Below are positions 11,168 through 22,402 of a stretch of 64,000 bases of DNA, piece by piece. Source of the DNA: Nicotiana tabacum (lineage: Eukaryota; Streptophyta; Magnoliopsida; Solanales; Solanaceae); assembly GCF_000715075.1 (NCBI RefSeq), contig NC_134095.1:45362806-45426805 (forward strand), given 5' to 3'. Under the pieces are notes generated by a model. The model was given only the letters and a program-made list of their open reading frames with translations, had not been told where the DNA came from and made no database searches. The number at the start of each line of letters is the position of its first letter. The stretch's first letter is position 1. Both the position numbers and the translations under genes were made by a program.

Positions 11168-14100
11168 AAAGTTGTATCAGAGCAGTTCTGTCCTAGGGAG
11201 TCTACAAGTCGTATCTATTAGAGTCTTGTTTGTGGGTGTGTTGTGCACCACACTTATAAGCAGGAGGCTACATGGCATTTAGAATTGTCACTCTTTCTTC
11301 TTACTCTAGATCGTGTGGTAGAGCTCACTTATAAGAATTCAAACTCCGAAATTCTATTTCATTCGTAAAAAGACGATACATACATCCGGAAAGAAGGTTG
11401 GAAAGAGAGATAGTTGAGAAAGAGCTGAGTCAAAGGAATTGAATTTTTGTATGATGCCTACGATAAGTAAATGTGAGGTCTTTAGCAGATCATGGGTGTA
11501 CTAAAAGGTGAAAGCTTCCTGATAAGAAGCCTTAAGGCAAGAATGCCTATCCATCTTTATGGTGAAAGACAATGAGAGATTCACAAGATAAATACAAGTT
11601 TCAACAAGCAAAAGAAGCAAGATGAAAAAGGATACGAGGCGCCCAGTTAATAAAGGTTAATAGCATTTATAATTCAGGCAGAGGGACATATGCTTTTTGA
11701 GTTATATTCAACAGTAACATAGGTATATACAATTGGTCGCACCCATTCCAGATATGCCCTATGGGGGTTAACAAAAGTAGAATAAGAAGATATGATGGAT
11801 GAATTGTTTGCGTCAGTTGACATTTTCGAAGGATATTGCAAATGTGCGAATAGATCTCTTTATGAGACACCCAGATGGTGCACTCTAAAATAGTACATCC
11901 AGATATGAGTACTAAAAAGATAAGCACTGGAAGCCTTAAAGGGATAAATATTACCTTAGTATGGCTCCCATCCCTAGTAGAACGAGAATGCTTGGCAACC
12001 CGAAGAGCCAATGGATGAAGCAAGGGGAGCTAAAAGCAAAAGAATGTCATGTTGATGTTTTCAAAAGAAAGTGATAGGCAAAAATATTAGTAGAGTAATG
12101 AGAAGAGAGATAAGGAAGAATTATGAGTAAAATGCGATACATGGATGACAACGGTAGAGTGTTACAGAACCTATAGTCAAATGAAGAAAGAGACGAAAGG
12201 TGATGGGCCTTAAGACAATAAAAGAGTATAGGTCATACAGTCATATCCTCATTTCGGGAAATAAGTTCGCGGCTCTAACGTGATTAACAACAGGAAAAGT
12301 TAGACCCTAGAGTAATAGAAATCAGTATGGACTGGCGAATAAGATAAACTAAACATGAATAAAGAACTGAGTAATTTGATGATAGTCAGCATCATGAGAA
12401 CTGCATATTGTATTCTGGCAATAATATAATGGACAGCAGAAGAAGTTCCATGATGAATTCAGAGAATGGTCATTCAGGGAGACGTTTCCCTAAAGCAAGC
12501 AATGTGAGCAAAGTTAAGCTTAAGAGACTGTATATGCCAGTTACCCTAAGCGTCACCATCGTGAGCGAGGGATTTTGTTATCCTTGGTACAAAAGGATTA
12601 CCGCAAGGCGAGTAAAGGTCATTGACAATGTGAAAGGACGCCAAAGATGAAGAAAAAAAATATTTATAGGCAGGTCGTCATAGCTCCAAGTCTTAGTACT
12701 CCCCTAAAGGGGGGAATATGGAATAATAAAGGAAGAATGCGAAAAAAATGAGAAAGGGATGGGGTTTCACTTATCCAAATGTTACAGATATGCTATGATT
12801 CCAGAACGTTATGTAAGCACGACGTCAAAAAAAAGGGAGTAAGGGTTCCTGCCCGGGATGTTATTGATAGATAAGGGGCCAGTGCGTAAGGTAAGTTAAG
12901 ACAAGGAAATAACCCGAGAAATATTATGTGGAATATGGATATGAGAATGGGCCGACGAGTAGTTAGTAGTTGATTCAAGAAGAGCCTAGTCATGACTCAT
13001 GACTAGGCAAGAAGTTGCAGGCAAATCAACAGATCACGCAAGATAAAGGTAGTGAACCCCAACATGGAGAATTCAGCCTTGCAGTAATGTCATTATAATA
13101 ATTGAGATATATTCAAATAGGAGTCAGGTATAAATGTTATGGGGATAAAAGAAAGTACCACCGAGAAGGCAGTCAAAATATCAGTTCAGAAGCAACCATA
13201 CATGCATAAGGGCACGGAGGTAAGCAACTACGGATGATTATAGGCAAGGAAGGGCATCAAAAGGTCCGTAATAAGCTCACAGCTTTACGGGAGTCAAGGG
13301 TTCTCCCTAAGTACTAAAACGAAAGACTAGCTGAGGAAACAAGGAAGAAGGCTTCAACCTAAGCACAATGACCTAAAGAGGAAATGGTCATGTAACAACA
13401 TTCTCACAACAACATTATAAGCACTCCAAAGGAAAGTGGTACATACAGTGACTAATGAACAAGAAGCAAAATTAAAAGTAATATTCGAGATCATATGAAT
13501 TGAACGAAAACTCTGGCATGTATGGGCACTAAGATAAGCTAAGTATGGATGCAACAAGGGGGTAGAAAGGCCAGGAAAAGTAATAGTTTACGTTGAAAGA
13601 AAGCTAAAATAGAACGAAAGAAATTATTTGATCAATGATCCATAGTTGGTTATGTTATGAACTCACTTAAGGATTCGGAGTTTTATACATGCAGTATATA
13701 CAGCCGTAGAAGATTTTGTATACGTTAAAAGAAAGAATTGACCCTAGGTCATAAACGAAGGATTAAATTATTAAAGGGTTGTATCATGCATATTTCTCAA
13801 TCCCATTAAAGGCTAAATAGGATAACTAATATCCTGAACCATAGATCAGAAGATAGCTTAAGCCTACATAGAGATTGATTGGAGGGAAGAGGAAACTAAA
13901 GAGTGACATCAACTAAGTAATCAGGAGTTTATTATTGGACCCAGAAAATTAGAAACATCGTGATCAAGAACATTGAAGGATCTCCCTTAAAAATTAAAGG
14001 TACGAGAGAGATAGTACAACAACCATAGTTTATAACGGCTCTACGATAAAGCCAGTAATAAGAAGTCAGTATGAAGCTCCCACCGAATTGTAGTATTATA

Positions 14101-15642
14101 ATAGAGCTTCAAGTTGTGGTGTGAATCATACCTATGTGGAAGGGATTTTATGAAAGAGATAAAAGATATGATACGAGATTTTAAGTAAGTAAGGTAAAGG
14201 TGAACAACGTACGAGATACTCAAATGCAAAAAGTTGTGAATAGTCCATACTTCGGATAGAAGGCTATAAGCACGGGGATCCAATAACCGGGAATGATAGC
14301 GGCATCATCAGTGACATGTCTTCCCGCCTATGGTTTCTAAGTACTGAGAGATCTAGTTAAGAGAGTAGAGAAGAATTGGAGATGATGTGATGTCTCGCTT
14401 GACATTCCAGAATAACATAAGGAAATCTATGGTGCAAGCAAGTTGAAGGAAAGTTTATATATGGATATGTATTGGGCACAAGCTAAAGTATGGTAGAGCG
14501 ACAAAGTTTTAAGGAAACATGAGTAAGGATGAGGAAAGGCAGGTGAAAAGGTGACGAGAATGGATAAGTCCTCAGGATTAAGTCCATGAAAACAAGAGAG
14601 ATAATGGTTTCTCTAAATTATTGAAAGTTCAGTATAGCCTGAATGAACTCAAAGGAATCTAAGATTAATAGCATTTAGAAAGAATGAAATGTTGACCTAG
14701 TAATAAAATGAGGGTATAATTGTGACAAATAAAGGATGACGTTTGGGCCTTCGTTTGAATAATGATTTGAAAAAAAGAAAATAGAAGAAGAGAAGGAGAA
14801 AAAGATTTCGTTGGCGGCACAAAATTAGGATACCCCCATAAGGTGAATCACATTGAGACACTATGAAATATGATTATGGAAATCACTTCAAATATTCCTC
14901 AATACAACATAAGCCCTAGCGGTAATGTATTACGTTAGAAGTTTCAAGTCTTCAAGTAGAGGATTATAGATCAACATTGAGACAAATCAACAATGGTCAG
15001 ATACAAGTTACAAAGTATGACATAAGATTAGGCCATGATTCTTAAGACGAACGGTAATGAAGGAGCATTGAAGGACTGAGATTTATACCTAAAGGATAGG
15101 TAACAAAAGTAACTGGGAGCTTGGTAAGCATACCTCAGTAAAGATAGATTGAAGTAAAAATTATGGTATAATATAACCCATGGAAATGCAGTAAAGTCAT
15201 ATGAATGGATAACCAGATCTATGAAATAAGATATGGTCATATTCCTAAGTTCTACAAAATATCGAGCAAAGGACTTTAGTATACCTATAGAGGCCCAAAA
15301 AGGCATCCTATTAAGCCTTGTATATACAAAGTAAGGCCTAGAGATTGACTAAAAGATAAAAGGAAAAAGTAAATATGAATCGCATAAGTGCATTTATAAA
15401 GCTAGGGTTATACAAGCTGCATGATAGGAAATAATAGCAGTTGCAAGATTAGGAAGATTTCGACCACAGGTCATGATATGAGCAAAAAGACTAAAGGGGA
15501 GAATACCCTAGACTTTGGATTTATTCACAGAGCAACTGGTTAAATGGCAAGAAGAGTATTAAGGGATTCACAAGAGCTATAAGTTACGAAAATAAGAGCA
15601 TCAGTCAACATTCGAGGACGAATGTTCCAAAGAGGGGAATGA
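11168..15642 (+). other. Interior of the LARD-like element, no coding region recognised
   Basis: Begins with the primer-site-like AAAGTTGTATCAGAGC. The plus strand is visibly purine-rich over several kilobases, for example long A/G runs around 11570-11640 and 13540-13620. Reading frames are short (longest about 118 codons, at 11667-12023 minus) and show no retroelement motif. Remnants may be too diverged to read by eye. Confidence 0.7.
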
Positions 15643-15940
15643 TGTTACTCCCCACAATATTACGTCGATATTACATCCCGCAGTATTATATTACTACAAT
15701 GTTATGCTCTACAGTAATATATTACGATGATGTTACCCTCTGCAGTAATATATTATGATGATGTTACGTCCTGCAGTATTATATTACGATGATGTTATAC
15801 CTTGCAGTATTACATTATGGTAATGTCACACTTTGTCGTATTAAGTTACGACAGTGTTGCACCCAGCAATATTACATTACGGTGATGTTGCGCTTTGCAG
15901 TATTAAGTTACAACGATGTTGCACCTTGAAGTATTGTACG
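15643..15940 (+). repeat. Tandem 31-bp repeats, second copy
   Basis: The same array of degenerate units as at 9146-9445, starting with the LTR terminus TGTTACTCCCC. Units keep the ATTACGATGATGTTAC core in the middle of the array. Confidence 0.83.
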
Positions 15941-17851
15941 TTAAATTTGTCGTAAGGTAATTGGCATCAGTCCAAGGAAAATATTATTTGAAGATTATAA
16001 AGATTATGTTATTTCAAAAAAGTGATGAGTAAATTCGTGAAGGTGAAGGGGAAGCAAGTCAAAGAAAATAAATTTTTGTCCAAGTTTGGCGTGTTGAAAT
16101 AAAATACGGGCCGAGCGTTAATATTCGATATTTATGGACTAGTACCATACAAAGTACTATATAACCATAATAGTAAGGTGTATAAAGTACGTGAAAAGTG
16201 AGTAAAATTTCAAGTAAGTGGAAATAATTCTCAATTTTGCAGGTAATTGGTTAATTACCGGGTAACGGGACATTACCTAATTAATTGGGGATATTTTAGA
16301 TAAGCCTTATAATCACTTATGTGGCAGCCATAGAGGTCTTGAATAATGACTCATGGTCACATTTGAATAGGTGGCAACAAATGGATAATACTTCATATCT
16401 TGAAAGCATGAGCAAGACTACTTTATAATGTTAACACTACAACTAGAAAGAGCTTTTGCAACTTATTTCTTACAAACATTCCTACACCACTTCACTCCGT
16501 ACATTTTTATATACCATTCTTATTACCAATAACACCAAATCAGAATTTTAGTCATCTCCTACAATTTGAGCTTGGGAATGACTTGATAGTTAGAAAGTTT
16601 TATATAAAACAAAACGTTGCCATCTTATAACACTTTCAACAAATTTCTGACTTTTAACACTTCATTCACCACGAGAAGTTTTAGAAGCCTAACAACGTAA
16701 AAGTTTTGCGGTTATAAAGGAGTACGGTGCAATATTTTCCAAGAATATCATGCGGATTTTCCCTACTCCAGGTATGTTAAGGCTAAGCTCTTCCTTCATT
16801 TTGGCATGATCTTCTCATTACACAAGTTTGATAACGAAGCATAAAGAAAAAATTCATATCCCGAAATTTACGTATATTTTGCCAGTCTTTCAAATTACAA
16901 TATTCTCTTTATTGGGACTTCATATTCATTTGAGTATTTTATTCTTCCAGTCAAGAGAGCAGAGAGTTTATATATACAGTATTAAAGTATTTTCATTACC
17001 ATCGAGCTATAATCGATGGGCAGGCCCCTATTGGGCAACCTCTAATCAGATGTTAAGTTATATGTCGATCCTACTATGGCCGAGCGCCTATGAGCGAGCC
17101 CAGTTGGTCGAGATATAGAGCCTAGTATGGCCGAGCGCCTATGAGCGAGCTTACTATGGCAGAGTAGTTATATATATACACCGAGCCTTATCGGGCCGGA
17201 CAACTATTTTACTTCCTATATTGAGAGAGTTGAGTTAGTATCAGCAGGTAAGCATATCTTCATATTATCTTTGATTTCCAGCTACTTGCAGTTACTATAT
17301 TATCAGTTCAGTTTCAGCTTTCAGTATATTGCCTTACATACTCAGTACATTATTTCGTACTGACGTCCCTTTTCTAGGGGTGCTGCATTTCATACGTGCA
17401 GGTTCAGATAGAAAGACGGGTAGGCCTCCTCATTAAGTGTTGCTCGAGTTCAGCTTGATCGGTAAGCTCCATGCCTTTCGGAGTTTCCAGGTCTAGAACC
17501 TTATGTACATCTTGTATATATATGTATACATGTTTTAAGTAGGTCGGGAAGCTATTCTGATTACAGTATATCCATCAGTAGAGGCTTGTAGACATATCAT
17601 GTCAGTTAGTGTAATATGTTGGGCTTGTAGGCCTTGTATATATATTTGGTTGGTTTGTCAGCTGCAATAATTATGACGGCCTTGTTAGCCAGCTTTATAT
17701 TAATATTTAGTCAGCATTCGCAGTTGTCTTGCAATGTGGCCCATGGCTAAATTATGAAATCAGATGTTCAGAGTTCCTTAGTCGCAAGTTGGTACGCAAG
17801 GATAGGTGAGCCACCGGGTGCCGGTCTCGCTCCCAGGTTCGGGGTGTGACA
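15643..17851 (+). repeat. LARD-like element, 3' LTR
   Basis: Same start and end as the 5' LTR and about 2.2 kb long. It includes an extra segment at about 16174-16348 absent from the 5' copy. The frame at 16828-17118 falls inside the LTR and is not a gene. Confidence 0.85.
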
Positions 17852-18014
17852 CTTGGCTTCGGTGCTTGCCGCATACTTCGATCTTCGAGCCTTGTACTCT
17901 GTCATCGGGCTCAGGCTTAGTCCATTAGCCTCGAACTCGACCCATCCTGAACTCGGTCTTGAAGCGACTCTTCGAGCCCGTAAAATCGGGCATACTTGAT
18001 TTTGACCATATACA
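17852..18014 (-). repeat. Outer gypsy 3' LTR, third piece
   Basis: Matches 40289-40448 of the intact LTR: GGCTTCGGTGC, CTTCGAGCCTTGTACTCTG, and the end GACCATATACA against GACCGTATACA. The next bases on the plus strand (AATAGTCCCCGCATTT) are, on the minus strand, a purine-rich tract that fits the polypurine tract of the outer element. Confidence 0.88.
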
Positions 18015-18159
18015 AATAGTCCCCGCATTTCTTTGAGTAAGACGATAAGAAACGATTTGATCCTCGATCCTCCGATGCCTCGATCATGACATCAATCTTA
18101 TGATGTCAGCAACTGAAGGCGGTTGATGGTCGGCCGTTGGCTTTCCCAAACTGTTAAAG

Positions 18160-18180
18160 TGACCACTATAAATAGGTCAA
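18160..18180 (+). promoter_or_regulatory. TATA-like core promoter of the opposite-strand gene
   Basis: ACTATAAATAGG at about 18167-18178 is a good plant TATA box on the plus strand. It is followed by a pyrimidine-rich leader (about 18190-18320: repeated CTTC, CTCAA) without an upstream ATG before 18323. It lies about 150 bp inside the outer element from its 3' LTR and points back into the element. Confidence 0.6.
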
Positions 18181-18322
18181 TCTCACAACTTTTACACTCT
18201 TTACTTCTCAAATCTTTCTCAAAACCTCACTAGCTTCTTCATCTTTCCTGAGTTCATCCTTTCTTCAACTTGTTCTTGCTACAACACCAACTTCTTCTCT
18301 TCTCTTGAATTCCTAAACAGTA

Positions 18323-20867
18323 ATGGCCAAACATATAGAACCGTTCCTTAGAAAGAGAAAGCCTCCTCATCATCACGACCGACAGGAGGTAGAACGATGG
18401 TGCCACCTCGTATCGAGGAATGTATTCCCGGGCCATGCGAGCTATCTTCCAATTTCAAAATCGATAAGCCTGCATCATTTTCGTTGCCGATGTAAACCCG
18501 TGTCTTGATACATCTGCTTGATAACTAAAGACAAACTCAAGCAGGTGAAGGCGGATTGTAATTGGGGGATAAGGATGTCGTGATTCCTTCCCCCCGAAGA
18601 GGACATCACCACCCATAAAGTAGGGTACTTAAGCGTGTATACTTACCCTTTCACATTGGGTCCTATAGATCTAGCACTAGGTCCTATAGATCCAATCATT
18701 CTTGATTTCTGCCAACAATACCAGGTGACGCTTGGCCAGATCTATCCTTCTTTCTAGAGCATCGTCAATTTGATTAGGTATTTCTTGGGGCAGGTTGTAG
18801 GGATGACTTTTACCCTCGACCACCTGATCAGGCTATACAACCCTCACCTTTATCGAGGCAATCTGATAAAGCTTCAGCACCGATCCTTGAAGTCGCTTTT
18901 CTCCAGCATCGATGAGGACAAGGACCAAGGATGGATGAGCCGATTTGTCCGAATCAGGACTTCCGATTTGATTCCTACTGAGAGGATGCCATTCCCTGAG
19001 GAGTGGTACATGAAACGTAAGTACAAACTTATCGATGGTGATATTATGCTTTCCCTATTCTTCCACGATTTAATCCCCTTTTGATGATGCAGTTGTCCCT
19101 TGGTTTCCTTGTGCAATTCCAAACCTCGCAGGTTAGGTTCGGCAACTGCCCTTCACTTCTTCATACGTGGAACGCAGTTGGCGTGATTTGGCCAAGGGTT
19201 GGTGGGAAGCTAAAAACCATGGTGAGAACCTTTATTCATATATCGATGCTTCTCAATGAAATACTCACTCTACCGTTATGCAGGCCTCAGGACACTGTTG
19301 CTATGTAGCCGCCTCCGCCCGGTGAAGAGGAAATCCCAAATCCAACCAAAGAGAAGAAGAGGAAAAGGGTTTTGCCTGCAAGATCCCCGAAGCCTAAGAA
19401 AAGTAAGGCTCGAAAGCCTAGGGCCGATTCCATGGCCCTATCTTCAGAAGCGATCCAACACCTTCGGGATGATGAAGAAGAGAGAGAAAATGACGATTGC
19501 CTGTTGGTAGCTCGGAAGAGGGGGAGCATTGATGTTTCGAAGTTCGCTGAACCGTTGGTGGCTGATGCAATTTAATTTCGAGCCGAAAAAATCTCAGAGG
19601 GGAGTTTGAGAAGAGTCCCCAAGCCATCGAGCGGCAAAAGAGCACCTCGTATTGGAGGTCATTTGGTAGGTGAGCTCGAGGGTCCTAGTTTCGAGGCCCT
19701 CCATAGAGAAGATAATATCTGAATCAACATAGATGAGTCACCGCCTGGCCCCGTGTTCTCTGAATGGAAATTTTGCGATGCTTAGGCCATGAAGACTCTC
19801 GACGATGGGATGACCCATGAAAGGAATTATATTTTCTGGGAGTACTTTGTCGGGGTCGAAGGTGGTCCCGACCCGGATGTTTCGTTTATATTTGATGAGG
19901 CTCAGCGGCTTCTCAAACAAGTAAGTTTCTACCTTCATAATTATACTCGAGTTTTATTCTCATTTTTCTATGTCCGACTCCTTTTCTTTGTGTGAAGGTC
20001 GTGGCACTTCATCGATAAGCATTTTCCAAACCTCGAGATGAGCTTTCCCGATGTGAAGCCAAACTCAAAAAGTTGGTGGAAGAGAGGGACGGCCTTAAAC
20101 ACCTCTATGTACAGAAAGAGGAGGAGGTCAGGGACCTCCTAGTTAAATTGGTGAAGTCTCATCAAGAATAGACCGAGCTTATTGAAGAAGTAATGTAGCC
20201 CTAAGGGGTGTGTTATGTACTTATTTGATTTAGCGATTAACACTTCAAATTTGCCGGCCCAGCAGAATGGCGAGTTGGTGGAGCAGCTTCGTGAAGAGCT
20301 CAAGGTGAAGAGGTCGAAACCCTAGGGTGGAAGCAACATATGAATCACCTTGCCTCGGAGAAAGGCACACTACGATACTGGCTGACTTCAATCGAATTCC
20401 ATCTTCAAAATGTAAATGGGGAAAGCATGGCCCAGAGACGAAAGATTGAAGAGCTTGAAGCTAAATCGGTCGTTGAGCTTGCGAAGGCCAAATCTGTGGC
20501 AGAGGCACTTGTGGCCTCTTATCATGCTGACGCCGAGGCTGCTAACATTCGAGCACAGGAAATCTCCACTGCTGCTGAAGTTAAATTGTCATGTGCTCTC
20601 GATCAGGCCAAGCAACAATCCCGGATAGAAACTCTCGAGGAGGTGCACGCTTGTGGCTTTGACCTTTTAGTTGATATTGAAAAGGCAAAAACTTTGGAGG
20701 ACGAGGCTGCCACTTTACTCTCTGATGATGAAGATTCCACTAGTGGCTCCGAGAGCGGAGGAGATGAGGATGAAGTCCCCGAGGAGGAGGTTCCCAAAGA
20801 TGCAGCTCTCAAATATGTGGCTCCCGAGGATGCGGCTCCCGAGGATGTGGCTCCCAAAGTAGATTAG
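18323..20867 (+). pseudogene. Opposite-strand extra gene of the Tat-type element, apparently spliced, degraded
   Basis: A plus-strand gene lies between the integrase end and the 3' LTR of the minus-strand element. Exon 1 (about 18323-19016) encodes EECIPGPCELSSNFKIDKPA, then VGYLSVYTYPFTLGPID, FTLDHLIRLYNPHLYRGN and FVRIRTSDLIPTERMPFPEE. GT...AG introns are read at about 19017-19092, 19222-19283, 19921-19997 and 20190-20262. Exon 3 has a basic KKRKR-type stretch and ends FDEAQRLLKQ. The last exon (frame 20340-20867) is an alpha-helical coiled coil rich in Ala, Glu and Lys, with a tail of Asp/Glu and Pro-Glu-Asp repeats. The start frame (MAKHIEP) and the conserved frame differ by an indel, and in-frame stops exist (for example TGA after KPVS). 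Similar antisense extra frames are known in Tat elements; their function is unknown. Splice sites are inferred. Confidence 0.72.
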
Positions 20868-22402
20868 ACTCTTTTGTTTTTGTTTTTGTGCAAGTCCCCT
20901 TATGGGCACTGTAAATACCCTTTATGAATATAAGGAATTCTTTTTCTTTCTGCTCCATCTCCGATTTATTTTGAATTCCACTTCGTCTTTGTTTTGCGAG
21001 AAATTATAACTTCAATGGTCGAGCGAGCACTAGCTCGGACTCAGAGTAAAACAAACCCTTAGGTTTTTATTAATCAATGGGCGATCTTTGAGCTCATAGT
21101 GGAATTCCTATTAAGGTTTTCAAATGAATCCTCGAGTTGTGCTTATGTCGATTTGATGTGAGCTTGGGGCGATGGGACCCTTAGGTCCGAGTTGAGTGAG
21201 AACAAGGTCTCGAACACTACATGCTTTGGTCCTTAGGCTCTTTTAGATTGGCCCTTAGACTCTTTTAGGTCGGCCCTTAGGCTCTTTAATCTAGGCCAAT
21301 TCGGCCTCTAAAATGGCTATAATTTTTCCCCCTTTTCATCTAAAAGACTTAATGAAAACTTCTTTATGCCTTAACATGTATTTTTTGTACCCGTTGGGTT
21401 TTTCGAGGGTTCAATCGATTAGAACCAAATTTTTTCTTAACCCATTTGTGTTAAGATAATTTCATACCTCTTGAGGCTTTTTCGAAGGCTGATATTATCG
21501 AAGCCTTTAAATTATTAGAGGGCTGATTTATCGAAGCCCCTTTTTATTTGCTTTGCCGAGGGTAGCCTTAATTAACCGGTTTTTCAAAGTATTTGAAGGC
21601 CTTAATCTTATGGCAAAATTCGGACGTCTCCGAGCCGCATTATTTTGGCCGTAGCTTTTTTATATGACCGTAGTCTTTAATATGGCTATAGACTTCGGGC
21701 GTGTCTCTTGGACTTGTTTCCCAATAACTTTTTGAACTTGTCTAAAAGGTTAGTCCCCGAGTATGATGGCCTTGGCCTTTGCGCCAAGGGATGCCTCTTT
21801 GAGGTCTTATAAATTCGAGTTTAGATATTCGAATGTGTTGACTTTCAATGACAGTCCCCGAATATTCGAGGTGTATTCGCATTTTGGCCTTTGAGCCGTT
21901 TCTCGCAGAATCACAAGTATGATGTTCGTATAGTAGCAAATTTATTTGAGACACAAAGTGTTTTGATATAGAAAGAATGTTTCTTTGAATAATTGATACA
22001 TGCATACATGTTTTGCCATCGGGCCTCGACTATTCTATATAGACACGGTTCATTTGACTGTTTGGCCTATTACAAAGTTTTCCCATCGAGGCCCTCTTTG
22101 GCGTGAAGTATTTTCCTCGAAAATATAACCTCCAAGGGTGATGCCCCCCAGTATTCGAGGTTGATTAAAAAGAAGCCTTAAATACTGTTGAATTTTCCTT
22201 AGGTAGCATATAGTTGTTGCCTCTTTAAAAAAACCTTGCCGGAAAAACCCATTTGGGATAAAACTCGATCTATGGGAAAAAGAGTGCAACGCGTGCTTTA
22301 AAACCTAAGGTCTCCGTGTAGAAAGGTGCTCGACGTCTTCGATCGAACACCTGCAATGAGTTAGTTTTAAATTCAAATGGAAAAATAGGAGAAAGTCATA
22401 CC
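20868..22402. other. Spacer of the outer element between extra gene and integrase
   Basis: No coding region recognised. The first 80 bp hold a T-rich stretch and CCTTTATGAATATAAGG, possibly the 3' end of the opposite-strand transcript. A short internal repeat built on CCCTTAG(G/A)CTCTTTTAG occurs at 21230-21300. The frames in this area match no domain I know. Confidence 0.5.

Larger units (their letters stand above)
9146..17851 (+). mobile_element. Large LTR retrotransposon without recognisable gag-pol (LARD-like)
   Basis: Two long direct repeats, 9146-11167 and 15643-17851, begin TGTTAC and end GTGACA. After the left repeat comes AAAGTTGTATCAGAGC, close to the tRNA-Met primer site used by Del/chromovirus-type gypsy elements. 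A purine tract (AAGAGGGGAATGA) ends directly before the right repeat. The interior of about 4.5 kb has no reverse transcriptase, integrase or gag motif in any frame that I could find. This fits a large non-autonomous retrotransposon derivative moved by an autonomous relative. The flanks (AACGA left, CTTGG right) do not form a target duplication. Confidence 0.82.

Noticed and set aside
11667..12023. Minus-strand frame of 118 codons in the LARD-like interior
   Set aside because: Hydrophobic composition comes from reading the purine-rich strand in reverse. No domain or conserved start context.
16828..17118. Plus-strand frame of 96 codons
   Set aside because: It lies inside the 3' LTR, and the 5' copy (10150-10440) has it disrupted, so it is not conserved coding sequence.
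19287..19938. Several frames overlapping on both strands
   Set aside because: They overlap exon 3 of the opposite-strand extra gene. The minus-strand frames have no conserved motif and are shadows.
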